From positions 381,501 to 445,500 of the forward strand of contig QQVO01000015.1 of NCBI GenBank assembly GCA_003388505.1: 64,000 nucleotides of DNA. Reading direction: 5' to 3'. The DNA is from Planctomycetota bacterium (lineage in GTDB: Bacteria > Planctomycetota > Planctomycetia > Planctomycetales > Planctomycetaceae). Both the position numbers and the translations under genes were made by a program. Of the stretch, positions 45,522-54,699 are shown piece after piece (the stretch's first letter is position 1; each line of letters starts with the position of its first letter). The notes under the pieces are model-generated. The model was not told the origin of the DNA, made no database searches, and saw only the letters and a program-made list of their open reading frames with translations.

Positions 45522-46133
45522 TTACTCATCGCCCCAGTCGTCGGCCAGGGAGAACAATCTCCGAAGTTCCAGCACGAATCCCGGCAGCAAATCGGTTTGG
45601 TACAGCGCGTCTTCGTTAACCACCGTCTCTCCGCCCGGGCAGAACACCGTCATCGTCCGGCGGAAGCGGTCGATCACCCAGTACTCTTTCACGCCCAGAT
45701 CGAGGTATTCCGCTTTCTTGTCGACGTAATCGCGGAGGACGTCGCGCTTCGACTGGGAGACGAATTCAACAACAATGTTCGGCACATCGTGCTTCGGCCG
45801 CGGACGCCGGCCGAGGCCGGTCCAGATGACCCGGTCGGCCTGCCTGCGGGACCCATCGGAAAGATAGACGTACCGTTCCGGCAGCGTGCGGTCGAGGCTG
45901 CGACCGTGTGGATGTGAGTCCCGATACTCCCTCAGGAGATGACCGAGTTCTTCGTTGGGATCAACCTCGCCTTCAAGTGGGATCGGGTTCACAACAACGA
46001 CTCCCCGAATCAACTCGTACCGGTAGGCCGGATCCCAATCGTCGATGGCGTCGAACTCATCCGGCGAAAGCCGGACACCGTTGTGTTCCGGGCCGATACG
46101 CTGGATTCGCGCGGCCGTTACTGCTGTGGCCAT
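45522..46133 (-). CDS. Uma2-family endonuclease
   Basis: A 203-residue PD-(D/E)xK-fold protein of the Uma2 (DUF820) family, common in cyanobacteria and planctomycetes. Motif elements are Q-A-D-R-V-I, D-V-P-N-I-V-V-E-F-V-S, with the Glu and a following Ser-x-Ser-Lys, and the terminal G-V-K-E-Y-W-V-I-D. The biological role is uncertain; many copies are scattered in such genomes. It sits 27 bp after the ribbon-helix-helix gene, in the same direction, so the two may be co-transcribed. Confidence 0.85.
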   Translation of the reverse strand: MATAVTAARIQRIGPEHNGVRLSPDEFDAIDDWDPAYRYELIRGVVVVNPIPLEGEVDPNEELGHLLREYRDSHPHGRSLDRTLPERYVYLSDGSRRQADRVIWTGLGRRPRPKHDVPNIVVEFVSQSKRDVLRDYVDKKAEYLDLGVKEYWVIDRFRRTMTVFCPGGETVVNEDALYQTDLLPGFVLELRRLFSLADDWGDE

Positions 46134-46160
46134 CTCGAGTCGACTCCATCTGTGCCTATA

Positions 46161-46415
46161 TCAACGAGTTGCGGCCGGCATACTTGCAGCGGCTTGCGCG
46201 CGCTTCTGTTCCCACCATTCATCGGTGATGGGAAATGCCGGGCCCGAGTCCAGGCTGTCGATCAGCATTTGGTCCAGTTCGTTTCGTGAATTGGCCTGTT
46301 CACGATCGACGAGTTCCTGAATCAATTCACTCGAGGTGCGTAACCCGCGCGCTTTCGCTTCGCGCTCGATGAAGTCAACGGCCTCGTCGGACAGCGAAAT
46401 CTGCAACTGCGGCAT
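46161..46415 (-). CDS. Ribbon-helix-helix (ParD-like) protein
   Basis: An 84-residue small protein. It starts M-P-Q-L-Q-I-S-L-S-D-E-A-V-D-F-I, a ParD-type ribbon-helix-helix pattern, with G-L-R-T-S-S-E-L-I-Q in the helix-turn region. Such proteins repress their own operon and neutralise a ParE toxin. No ParE follows; a Uma2 gene takes its place. ATG 46415 preferred over GTG 46424. It begins 15 bp after the DUF1501 stop. Confidence 0.7.
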   Translation of the reverse strand: MPQLQISLSDEAVDFIEREAKARGLRTSSELIQELVDREQANSRNELDQMLIDSLDSGPAFPITDEWWEQKRAQAAASMPAATR

Positions 46416-46430
46416 GGCTCTCACTGATCG

Positions 46431-47804
46431 TTAGAACAACTCATGAATCTCCCGATGGCCGAAGTCGACCAGGGGGAAGGGACGGCCGGCGGGGCCGGGG
46501 ATCGTCTTTTCCAGATCGAACCCCAGGCTGTGGAAGACCGTCGCCGCGATCTCGGGAGGACCGACCGGACGATCGGCCGGAACGCCGCCGATCGGATCGC
46601 TGGCGCCGACGACCTGTCCCCCTTTGACGCCGCCGCCCGCGAAATAAACCGTGAAACACTGCGGCCAGTGATCGCGCCCGCCGGCAGGATTGACGCGCGG
46701 CGTGCGGCCGAACTCGGCGAGATTGCAGACCAGCGTCTTGTCGAGCATGCCGCGTTGATCAAGATCCTCGATCAGGGCGCTGTAGCCGCGGTCGTAGAGC
46801 GGGGCCACGATGTCCTTCATCCCGGCGATCGAGGTGAACGGCTTGGAGCCGTGGATGTCCCACGTGACCTCGTTGAATACGGTGAGGAAGGTGTTGATCG
46901 TCACGAAGCGGACGCCGTTTTCGATCAGCCGCCGGGCCAGCAGGCAGCACTGGCCGAACCGCGTCATGCCGTAGCGTTCGCGAACTGCCTGCGGTTCCTT
47001 GGAGAGATCGAACGCTTCCCGAGCCTGCGGACTCGACATCATGCGGAACGCGGCCTCGAAGTTGTCGTCGAGAAGTTCCGCGTTCTCGCTCGCTTCAAAC
47101 ACGCCGACGGTCTCGTCCACAACATCGCGCATCTTGCGGCGACGCTCCAGCCGGACGGTCCCGATGTCGGCGGGAGGGAGCAGGTCGGGAACTTTGAAAT
47201 TCGGCTGCGACGGATCGGCGTTGAGCACAAAGGGATCGTGGGCTTTGCCGAGAAATCCGCCCGCCTGTCCGTTCGGGAGGTTGCCGCCGCCGCGTCCCAT
47301 AATCTGCGGCAGCACGGCGAAGGCAGGCAGGTCGGTCTTCCGACCGCGGAGGTAGCTGACCACCGCCCCGGCGTGCGGTGTGTTGACGCCTCCGGTGAAG
47401 AGACGGCCGGTCTGCATCATCTGCCAGCCGGCGTCGTGCACCGCCGCGCCGCCGTGATGCGCCGAGCGAACGAATGAGAACTTGTCGGCCACCCTGGCGT
47501 GCATCGGCAGGATCTCGGAAACCTGCACGCCCGCTGCCGCCGTATCAATCGCCTGAAACGGACCGCGAATCTCGGCCGGCGCCTCGGGCTTCATGTCGAA
47601 CGTGTCGAGATGGCTCGGCGCGCCGAGGTTGAAGATCATCACGCAGGCGCGGTCGTCGTCCTTCGCCGCAGCACCGGCGGCCTGAGCCGCATAATATTGC
47701 GGAAGGGAGAGGCCGATGGCCCCCAGTGTCCCCACCTGCATGAAATCACGGCGGGTGATGCCGTTGCAATTGTGCGTCTTGCCTGTGCCTGTCAGCGTCA
47801 ACAT
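46431..47804 (-). CDS. DUF1501 family protein, Tat-exported
   Basis: A 457-residue DUF1501 protein, the second in the window. The Tat motif is I-T-R-R-D-F-M-Q-V-G (about 17-26). The core has F-N-L-G-A-P-S-H-L-D-T-F-D, A-E-F-G-R-T-P-R and R-D-H-W-P-Q. It lies in the same run of minus-strand genes as the DUF1549/DUF1553 gene, its usual partner, with two small genes between. I chose ATG 47804 over an upstream in-frame codon at 47885, since the Tat signal then sits at normal distance. Confidence 0.9.
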   Translation of the reverse strand: MLTLTGTGKTHNCNGITRRDFMQVGTLGAIGLSLPQYYAAQAAGAAAKDDDRACVMIFNLGAPSHLDTFDMKPEAPAEIRGPFQAIDTAAAGVQVSEILPMHARVADKFSFVRSAHHGGAAVHDAGWQMMQTGRLFTGGVNTPHAGAVVSYLRGRKTDLPAFAVLPQIMGRGGGNLPNGQAGGFLGKAHDPFVLNADPSQPNFKVPDLLPPADIGTVRLERRRKMRDVVDETVGVFEASENAELLDDNFEAAFRMMSSPQAREAFDLSKEPQAVRERYGMTRFGQCCLLARRLIENGVRFVTINTFLTVFNEVTWDIHGSKPFTSIAGMKDIVAPLYDRGYSALIEDLDQRGMLDKTLVCNLAEFGRTPRVNPAGGRDHWPQCFTVYFAGGGVKGGQVVGASDPIGGVPADRPVGPPEIAATVFHSLGFDLEKTIPGPAGRPFPLVDFGHREIHELF

Positions 47805-48079
47805 GGGACAGCGGCTCCCGTGAAGTTCAGTGTCGAATCCGATCCTCCGTACGGCATTCATTATGCCGACCGGAAACACCCGCATCTACATCATACAGTA
47901 TCTGGAGACGGCGTCCGACCGAGCAGCGGAATTCACAGCGAATCGGGTGCAGCCGTCAAGTGAACAGATCCCCCCTCTCGCCCGCGAGCGGCTCGAAATC
48001 CGTGCCGCCGCGAATTGCGGGGGAGACGGGTTGGCCCAGGGCCGGAGCGTGGCGACATGCAGCACCGGGAGAACACACG

Positions 48080-49282
48080 TCAGTCGCCGGCGCGCACCCA
48101 GGCCTCATTGAAGGCGGCGTGCTTCATGCTCTTGCCTCCCTCAACGAAATAGCTGTAGACGCAGTGAATCGTTCCGTCGCGGCCCTGAATGACGCAAGGA
48201 TAGTGATACCGTCCGGCGTCATCACGTTCCAGATGCCTCGTCACAGTCCAGGTGCGGCCTTCATCGTCGGACAGTGACGCCGCCAGACTGCTGCGGCCCT
48301 CCGTGCTGTCGTTGTAGATCAACAGCCACGCGCCGCTCTCAAGCACAACTCCATCGAGGCCGGAACCGGGATTCGGCAACTCGGACACACCCACCGGTCC
48401 CCAGGTGAGTCCGTCATCGGTCGATTCCGCCACGCGGATCCGGTCGCGCGGACCGTTCTCCCGCATGTAGGCGACGAGCGTCCCGTCGCTCCGCCGGAGC
48501 ACGGCGGGTTGAATGTTGCCGAACCCGATGAGAGGCTCGCTCGCAGACCACGACGCGCCGTCGTCATCACTGATCGCCATGATGGAGAACGAATAAGTGT
48601 CGCTGTAAAGCGGCAGCAGAATCCGCCCGCTGGGAAGCACCGTCGGCTTGCAACGCGGCTGCCAGCCGAGCCGCTGATAGAGCTTATCGCCCAGCCGACT
48701 CTTGATTTCTTCGACCGCCGCCTGTTCGCGCGGCGCGAGGTCGCGTCCCAGTTCCCCAAGATAGCCCTCGAGAATCTCCAGCGACTGCTGCTCGAAGTCG
48801 TCCGGCTTGAGGAGGATCGTTCCGTTCCGGGTCCACTCCGGAACGCCTCCGCCGGCAGGATCGTCTGCCACGAGATAATGCGTCAGGCACGATTCCCACG
48901 TATTGGCAATGATCACCGGCCAGAACAGCCACAACGCGCCGTCGTCGTCGACCATCAGGCAGGTGTTGCAGTCGGGAAAGCCCGGCGTGTCGACCAGAAC
49001 CTCCGGCTCGGTCCATGCCGCGTCGCCGCGCTCCCGGCGCGATCCGTACACGGCGACGTCATCCGCAGTCCGCTCGCCCGACCCCCGATACCACGAGACG
49101 ATCAGCTCCCCGTTCTCAAGCTCCGCCACCCCCGGCGCATGATTGTGCTGTTCGTCGAGTGGGAAGATGAGTTCCGCTTCGTGAAACGGCTCGTCGTATG
49201 CGACAGCCTGGCCGGCAGGGAAAAAGACGACCGCAGCGAGAAACAATCGCAGGTCAAAGGAAGGTCTGCAAGAATGATTCAT
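48080..49282 (-). CDS. Exo-alpha-sialidase-like BNR propeller protein
   Basis: A 400-residue exported six-bladed propeller of the sialidase (BNR/Asp-box) superfamily. The signal peptide (F-L-A-A-V-V-F-F-P-A-G-Q-A-V-A) is followed by Asp-box motifs such as S-D-D-D-G-A-S-W, S-T-D-D-G-L-T-W and L-S-D-D-E-G-R-T-W. An Arg in W-Y-R-G-S-G may belong to the catalytic triad. Substrate is unknown; in planctomycetes many members are not true sialidases. It is 77 bp after the ceramidase-like gene and probably co-transcribed. Confidence 0.82.
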   Translation of the reverse strand: MNHSCRPSFDLRLFLAAVVFFPAGQAVAYDEPFHEAELIFPLDEQHNHAPGVAELENGELIVSWYRGSGERTADDVAVYGSRRERGDAAWTEPEVLVDTPGFPDCNTCLMVDDDGALWLFWPVIIANTWESCLTHYLVADDPAGGGVPEWTRNGTILLKPDDFEQQSLEILEGYLGELGRDLAPREQAAVEEIKSRLGDKLYQRLGWQPRCKPTVLPSGRILLPLYSDTYSFSIMAISDDDGASWSASEPLIGFGNIQPAVLRRSDGTLVAYMRENGPRDRIRVAESTDDGLTWGPVGVSELPNPGSGLDGVVLESGAWLLIYNDSTEGRSSLAASLSDDEGRTWTVTRHLERDDAGRYHYPCVIQGRDGTIHCVYSYFVEGGKSMKHAAFNEAWVRAGD

Positions 49283-49359
49283 CACAGTCAGCCTCAGCAG
49301 TGAGACAACAAGAGCAAGGCAGCCGAGGCATGGAACGCCGGGCTGCATCCGATCTACGG

Positions 49360-51060
49360 TCATTCTGACGCCTCAGGAAGCAGCGGCGCGAGTTCCAGTC
49401 CGACCGATCGCGTAATCTCTCCCCCCGCCGCGCCTGGTCCGGTCCGCTCCTCATACTCTCCGGCTCGAAAGTCGAAACTCGGAACGAAATATCCGAGTTC
49501 GCCATTCGCGAGTCCCACGATCATCCGCAATCGCCCCGGCATCCGCGACATGATCTCAAACCCGATGTCCGGCAGGAGTTCGCCCGGCACGGTGATCATC
49601 TGCGCATCTCCGATCCACAGAACGTTAATCTCCGTCGCCACGCGGCCGTCCATCAGTTCGACCGGCCAGGGAGCGTTTTCCAGAAAGGCGCGCACCGACT
49701 CCCCGGTGATCGGGTACTGCACCGGCCGCCGATGCATCCAGAGATCGTACGAGGACGAAGCGACCGCGCCTGCGGCGGCCTTGACCATGAAGTCGGCCAG
49801 GCGATGTCCCATCTCCTCCGCAGCCTCCTGAGTTCGGAATCTCGCATCGGGCGTGAGCATCCCGCCCAGCGACCCATTAAGAAAAACGCACTCCCCACCC
49901 AACCGTTCCGAAACGTCCCGGCAGAGCGCGCCCACGAAATCGGGCGAGAGGCCGAGTTCGTCCTCCAGATCGATCACCTCCGGATGGCAGGCGAGGTGAA
50001 TCACGTTGACAACCGGATCGCCGTCGGCGTCGATCGCCTGGATCAGCGAGACATTCGGATCGACGAGCCCGGGGTCCCGACCGTTTCGGATCAGGTCGAC
50101 GACCCGTCCTCCATCCAGCGGCATCTCGACACACCCCATCCGCAACTCACGAACCGGTCGAGCCGATTCAACCGCTTCCACAACCGCTTGCTCGGTCTGT
50201 CGCAGAATGAAGTCGACGTACTCACGGGGATAGTGGCCGTAGAACCCGATCGTGTCGACGTTGGCATGTGTGTGAGACATCGCAACGACGACCTGCGACA
50301 ATCCGCGCTCGGCCAGAGATGCGCGGAGCCGGTCGACGTCGTGCAGCCCCAGTCCAAACACGTCGAGTCCCACCAGCACGATCCGCTGGTCCGCGTTTTC
50401 AAACACGGCCGCCCGCGCAAACAGATCTTCCGCGACGTGCAGCCCTTCAACCGGCCGCGAAAGGAGACCGTCGAGAGTGGGCGGAGAGATGCTGACACGG
50501 GCGGCGCCGACTCGAAACGATTTCGGCGCTGCGCGCCCTGCGTCATTGTCTTCGTCACGGCGGAGGTTGATCAGCCGGTTCGGATAACCGGCCGGCACGC
50601 GCCGCCGCTGGGGCGTGAAATAGAGAATCCCCGTCGTCTCCCCGGAGGTTCGGCAGATGAATCGCAATCCTTTCTCGGTGTAATCGAGATAATCCTGGGT
50701 TTGAAAGCGCACTTCGGCTTCAGGTTCGCCCAGCCGGTTTTCAATCGCGTCTCGCGTGGCGTAGCGGTCGTCGGATGAAGCGGCGGTCACCAGCGCAAGC
50801 TTGCCGTCGCGAAAGTAGAGACGGTCACTGAGTTCCTCGCGTCCGCTTGCCGGATACCGGAGGTCATGCGCGCCCTCCGTTTCAATCGGAGCCGCTCCGA
50901 GCACTGCGGTCACATCATCGAGGGTCGCTGCACCGGGCGTCAGTCCCCTGTAAGCATGCAGCGCATCGTCGGCTGCCGTCGCCGGCGATCCGACAGCGAA
51001 GGGCAACACAACCAGTGCCGCAGCAAGTGCAAGCCTCACGTTCCCCGTCGGCCGCCTCAT
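49360..51060 (-). CDS. Neutral/alkaline ceramidase-like hydrolase
   Basis: A 566-residue exported protein with a signal peptide (A-A-A-L-V-V-L-P-F-A-V-G-S-P-A-T-A-A). An N-terminal segment of about 160 residues has no clear domain; the remainder resembles the N-terminal catalytic part of neutral/alkaline non-lysosomal ceramidase (V-G-A-A-R-V-S-I-S-P-P, M-S-H-T-H-A-N-V-D zinc-ligand region, N-G-S-L-G-G). The C-terminal ceramidase domain is missing. Ceramide itself may not be the substrate. The start ATG overlaps the stop of the upstream gene (ATGA). Another reading upstream of 51060 in this frame is a shadow of that gene. Confidence 0.8.
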   Translation of the reverse strand: MRRPTGNVRLALAAALVVLPFAVGSPATAADDALHAYRGLTPGAATLDDVTAVLGAAPIETEGAHDLRYPASGREELSDRLYFRDGKLALVTAASSDDRYATRDAIENRLGEPEAEVRFQTQDYLDYTEKGLRFICRTSGETTGILYFTPQRRRVPAGYPNRLINLRRDEDNDAGRAAPKSFRVGAARVSISPPTLDGLLSRPVEGLHVAEDLFARAAVFENADQRIVLVGLDVFGLGLHDVDRLRASLAERGLSQVVVAMSHTHANVDTIGFYGHYPREYVDFILRQTEQAVVEAVESARPVRELRMGCVEMPLDGGRVVDLIRNGRDPGLVDPNVSLIQAIDADGDPVVNVIHLACHPEVIDLEDELGLSPDFVGALCRDVSERLGGECVFLNGSLGGMLTPDARFRTQEAAEEMGHRLADFMVKAAAGAVASSSYDLWMHRRPVQYPITGESVRAFLENAPWPVELMDGRVATEINVLWIGDAQMITVPGELLPDIGFEIMSRMPGRLRMIVGLANGELGYFVPSFDFRAGEYEERTGPGAAGGEITRSVGLELAPLLPEASE

Positions 51061-52367
51061 TGACGAAAGACTTGGGTTGTCAGCGAGTAGACGAGTCCCG
51101 AGAAGTCGAACTGCAGTTCGCCGAAGACGGCGCCGTGTCCCCGGTCGGGCAGTTCGAGGCTCCCCTCGTAGTCCTGATCCCGCTCCTGAAGTGGAGCCGA
51201 GGTCCATTCCGATTTGCGGAAATCCTTCGACGAGGAAACCGCAGACCACAAGCGGGCGTCGACCGGACGGGGATCCGCGCGGACCTGCAGCTTCAGGCGG
51301 CCGCCGCTGTTCGATGGTGCCCACGACATTGCCGGCAATGACCGGCCCATTGCTGCGTGACGGAAGAAAACCGCCACCGTCGTCAACGCCGACTCCCGGC
51401 CGCCGTCGAGCCCGTGTCCGGCGTTGGGCACTTGCAGGATGAATTTCGGCCCCTCCAGGTCGTTCCAGTAGTTGTTCATCGCGTCGACGACCCAGTACGG
51501 GTCGTTCGTGCCGTTGACCAGCAGCTTCGGGAGCTTCAGCACGGAGCGATACGTGTAGGGGTCCATCATCTGCCACAACTGCTCTTCCCGCGGGGTGCGC
51601 GGCTCCCCCTCGGGGCGGACCAGTCCCTTGCTGGTGTAGTCGTGGATCTGTTCGCTGTAATCCCCCCAGGTGTCGAGCTGGTATTGCATCTGGACCGGAA
51701 AGTTCAGCGTGTCGATCACCAGCGGCGCGGTGGCGATCACTCGTTTGTCGGCGACCGGCGTGAGCCAACTCGTCCAGCCCCGCTTCGATGCGCCCGTCAT
51801 CACGAAGCCTTTGACCTCCGTCTCCCATCGATCGGCCGAGAACTCCGTCAGCGCGTCCATCGCCTTGACCGCGCTCTTGACCATGGGGAACAGCAGCGGC
51901 CATGTCTCGTCCCCGGTCTCCAGATACTTCAGCCAGGTCTCGGTGATCAGGTCGTCTTCGACGCGGTCCCCCAGCAGCGGCTGGTTCGGCACCTGGTGCA
52001 GCGTGGCGATCCGCGCTCCGCACAGCGCGGCCAGCTTGAGTCCGAGCTGCATGTCGTCCTGATCCGGCCGGCGTCCCGTGCGACCACCGGTGACCATCAG
52101 CAGCATATGTTCGGGATGGTCGATCCGCGGCGGCTCGTAGACCAGCAGGGAATGCTTCCAGACGATGTCCTGCCATTTCTGCGAAACCAGCAGCAGTTCG
52201 TGGACAGTCCCGTGTTCCGTCTCATGCGTCGCCAGCAGTTCCCAGCCGTAGTCCGGCTCCGGCCGGTCGACATAGCGCTGCAGCGCATCCGGAATCGCAG
52301 CGTCCGGCTCGGCCGCCGCCGCGCTTGAAGTGCACGCAATCAGGAGAAAGGCACAAAGCACTCGCAT
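51057..52367 (-). CDS. PhoPQ-activated pathogenicity-related (PqaA-type) protein
   Basis: A 436-residue exported alpha/beta-hydrolase-like protein. A signal peptide ends at S-S-A-A-A-A. The family motif G-A-S-K-R-G-W-T-S (nucleophile G-x-S-x-x-G) is near residue 215, followed by N-A-G-H-G-L-D-G-G with the likely catalytic His. Function is unknown, and the Salmonella name is not informative here. ATG 52367 is preceded by aaggaa. It is translationally coupled (ATGA) to the ceramidase-like gene. Confidence 0.85.
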   Translation of the reverse strand: MRVLCAFLLIACTSSAAAAEPDAAIPDALQRYVDRPEPDYGWELLATHETEHGTVHELLLVSQKWQDIVWKHSLLVYEPPRIDHPEHMLLMVTGGRTGRRPDQDDMQLGLKLAALCGARIATLHQVPNQPLLGDRVEDDLITETWLKYLETGDETWPLLFPMVKSAVKAMDALTEFSADRWETEVKGFVMTGASKRGWTSWLTPVADKRVIATAPLVIDTLNFPVQMQYQLDTWGDYSEQIHDYTSKGLVRPEGEPRTPREEQLWQMMDPYTYRSVLKLPKLLVNGTNDPYWVVDAMNNYWNDLEGPKFILQVPNAGHGLDGGRESALTTVAVFFRHAAMGRSLPAMSWAPSNSGGRLKLQVRADPRPVDARLWSAVSSSKDFRKSEWTSAPLQERDQDYEGSLELPDRGHGAVFGELQFDFSGLVYSLTTQVFRQ

Positions 52368-52431
52368 CACTTGTTCCTTCACCAGCGATGTGTGAAATAG
52401 AACCACAACCGGCAGATTAAACTCAAGCCGT

Positions 52432-52875
52432 TTATGACGGCTCGTCATCGACTGTCGTCAGTTCGATTGTCCCGAGATCGATAGGCTCACCCTGCGTTAC
52501 GCGTACGGACCATTCCGACTCTTCGACGCTGGTATAGCGTCCCTTGAGTGCGTCGTGCCGGTCCATCATCCCGGTTCCCTGAATCCACTCGAACGTGACC
52601 GTGTACTCTCCGGCGGGAACTCCGTCGCCCGCCTCGTACGTGCCGATCGTGAAAACACCCTCTGCATCGGTGTAGCCGACGAGTTCATAAACAATCTGCT
52701 GGTTCTCGGTCGGCGTAAGCTTCACCTGGAGTCGTTCCGCCGGCTGTCCATCAACCAGTACCTTGCCTTGAACGGGGAAGGTCTCGAGGCGGGGCACCCC
52801 TCTTGGCTCCTCGCTGCATCCGAGACACGTCCCGACGACGAGTGAAGAAACGATCAAGGTGTATCGGGCCGGCAT
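52432..52875 (-). CDS. Small transthyretin-fold lipoprotein
   Basis: A 147-residue lipoprotein (V-V-G-T-C-L-G-C box) with a carboxypeptidase-regulatory/transthyretin-like beta fold: V-Q-G-K-V-L-V-D-G-Q-P-A, then G-Y-T-D-A-E-G-V-F-T-I, then G-E-Y-T-V-T. This family regularly follows DUF1559 genes in planctomycetes, as here. It is probably an outer-membrane or surface subunit. ATG 52875 is preferred because it leads straight into the signal. Confidence 0.85.
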   Translation of the reverse strand: MPARYTLIVSSLVVGTCLGCSEEPRGVPRLETFPVQGKVLVDGQPAERLQVKLTPTENQQIVYELVGYTDAEGVFTIGTYEAGDGVPAGEYTVTFEWIQGTGMMDRHDALKGRYTSVEESEWSVRVTQGEPIDLGTIELTTVDDEPS

Positions 52876-53072
52876 GAAATGTCCTGCAAAATCGTCGTCC
52901 GACAAATCGGCGAATCAGTCAACGGTGCTCGCCAACACAGCCTCGGGGCACTCCGGGAGCGAATTGAAGTCGCCGACAGCCGCGAGGGGAGAAGCCGTCG
53001 GGCAACGCGAACCAAAGGAAGATCGACCCCCAAACAAGTCCCCCTCGACTGCGGAGGTGCCAATGGCCGTTG

Positions 53073-54128
<1,056 letters not shown>

Positions 54129-54285
54129 AGCGCGGCTCCTCAAATGGAATGGTCACCAATCACACAGTGGGCCCGAAAACAGCACGAAATTGCCCATTCA
54201 TGCTACTCGCCCGCTGTGCTGCACGCAATCTTGTCTGCGGCAACTGGCTCGCAGCTCAGGGGCCGCACCGGCGACTTCCAGAACC

Positions 54286-54565
54286 TGTCAGTCACCCACA
54301 ACTCGGGTGGGGCCCGGCGCCGAGGAACCGGGCCCAAAAGATTCTCGAACAGGACACAGATTTGCGCGGATTCGGCGGATCAGCACGGATTTCGCGGGAA
54401 TTCCTGAAGAGGCGGCAGCGCCGAGCCCGCATCGATTCAGCCGCGCAGGGCGTCGACACGCAAGACAGCAATCAGTGAAAATCGGTCCCATCCGTGGTCA
54501 TCCGCGTTCCATTCGAATCTCTCGGAGAGTCACTCGAAAGGGGATCAAGAGATATGTGTAAACGA
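54286..54565 (+). repeat. Long dispersed repeat, copy 2 (about 280 bp)
   Basis: It aligns end to end with 10139-10419 and shares its first third with 34755-34860 (minus strand). It fills half of the 567-bp gap 54129-54695; the gap also holds the 50-bp repeat and no credible gene. Confidence 0.9.
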
Positions 54566-54649
54566 CAGCTTCCAGACCCGTTGCCGACCCGTCGACGATT
54601 CCTGCGGGGAGAACGAATCGGCGGGCTTACGCCCTGCCGCTCGCCGGAT

Positions 54650-54699
54650 CGCTGAAACTTGACTCAAGTGCAACAACTTCCAGGAAGAAAGTAACCTAA
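54650..54699 (+). repeat. 50-bp dispersed repeat, copy 2
   Basis: It repeats 45411-45460 with three differences. Its right end covers the recG stop codon (54696-54698). Confidence 0.9.

Noticed and set aside
46161-46415. A ParD/ParE toxin-antitoxin pair
   Set aside because: No ParE-like frame follows; the next gene is Uma2. Only the RHH protein is supported.
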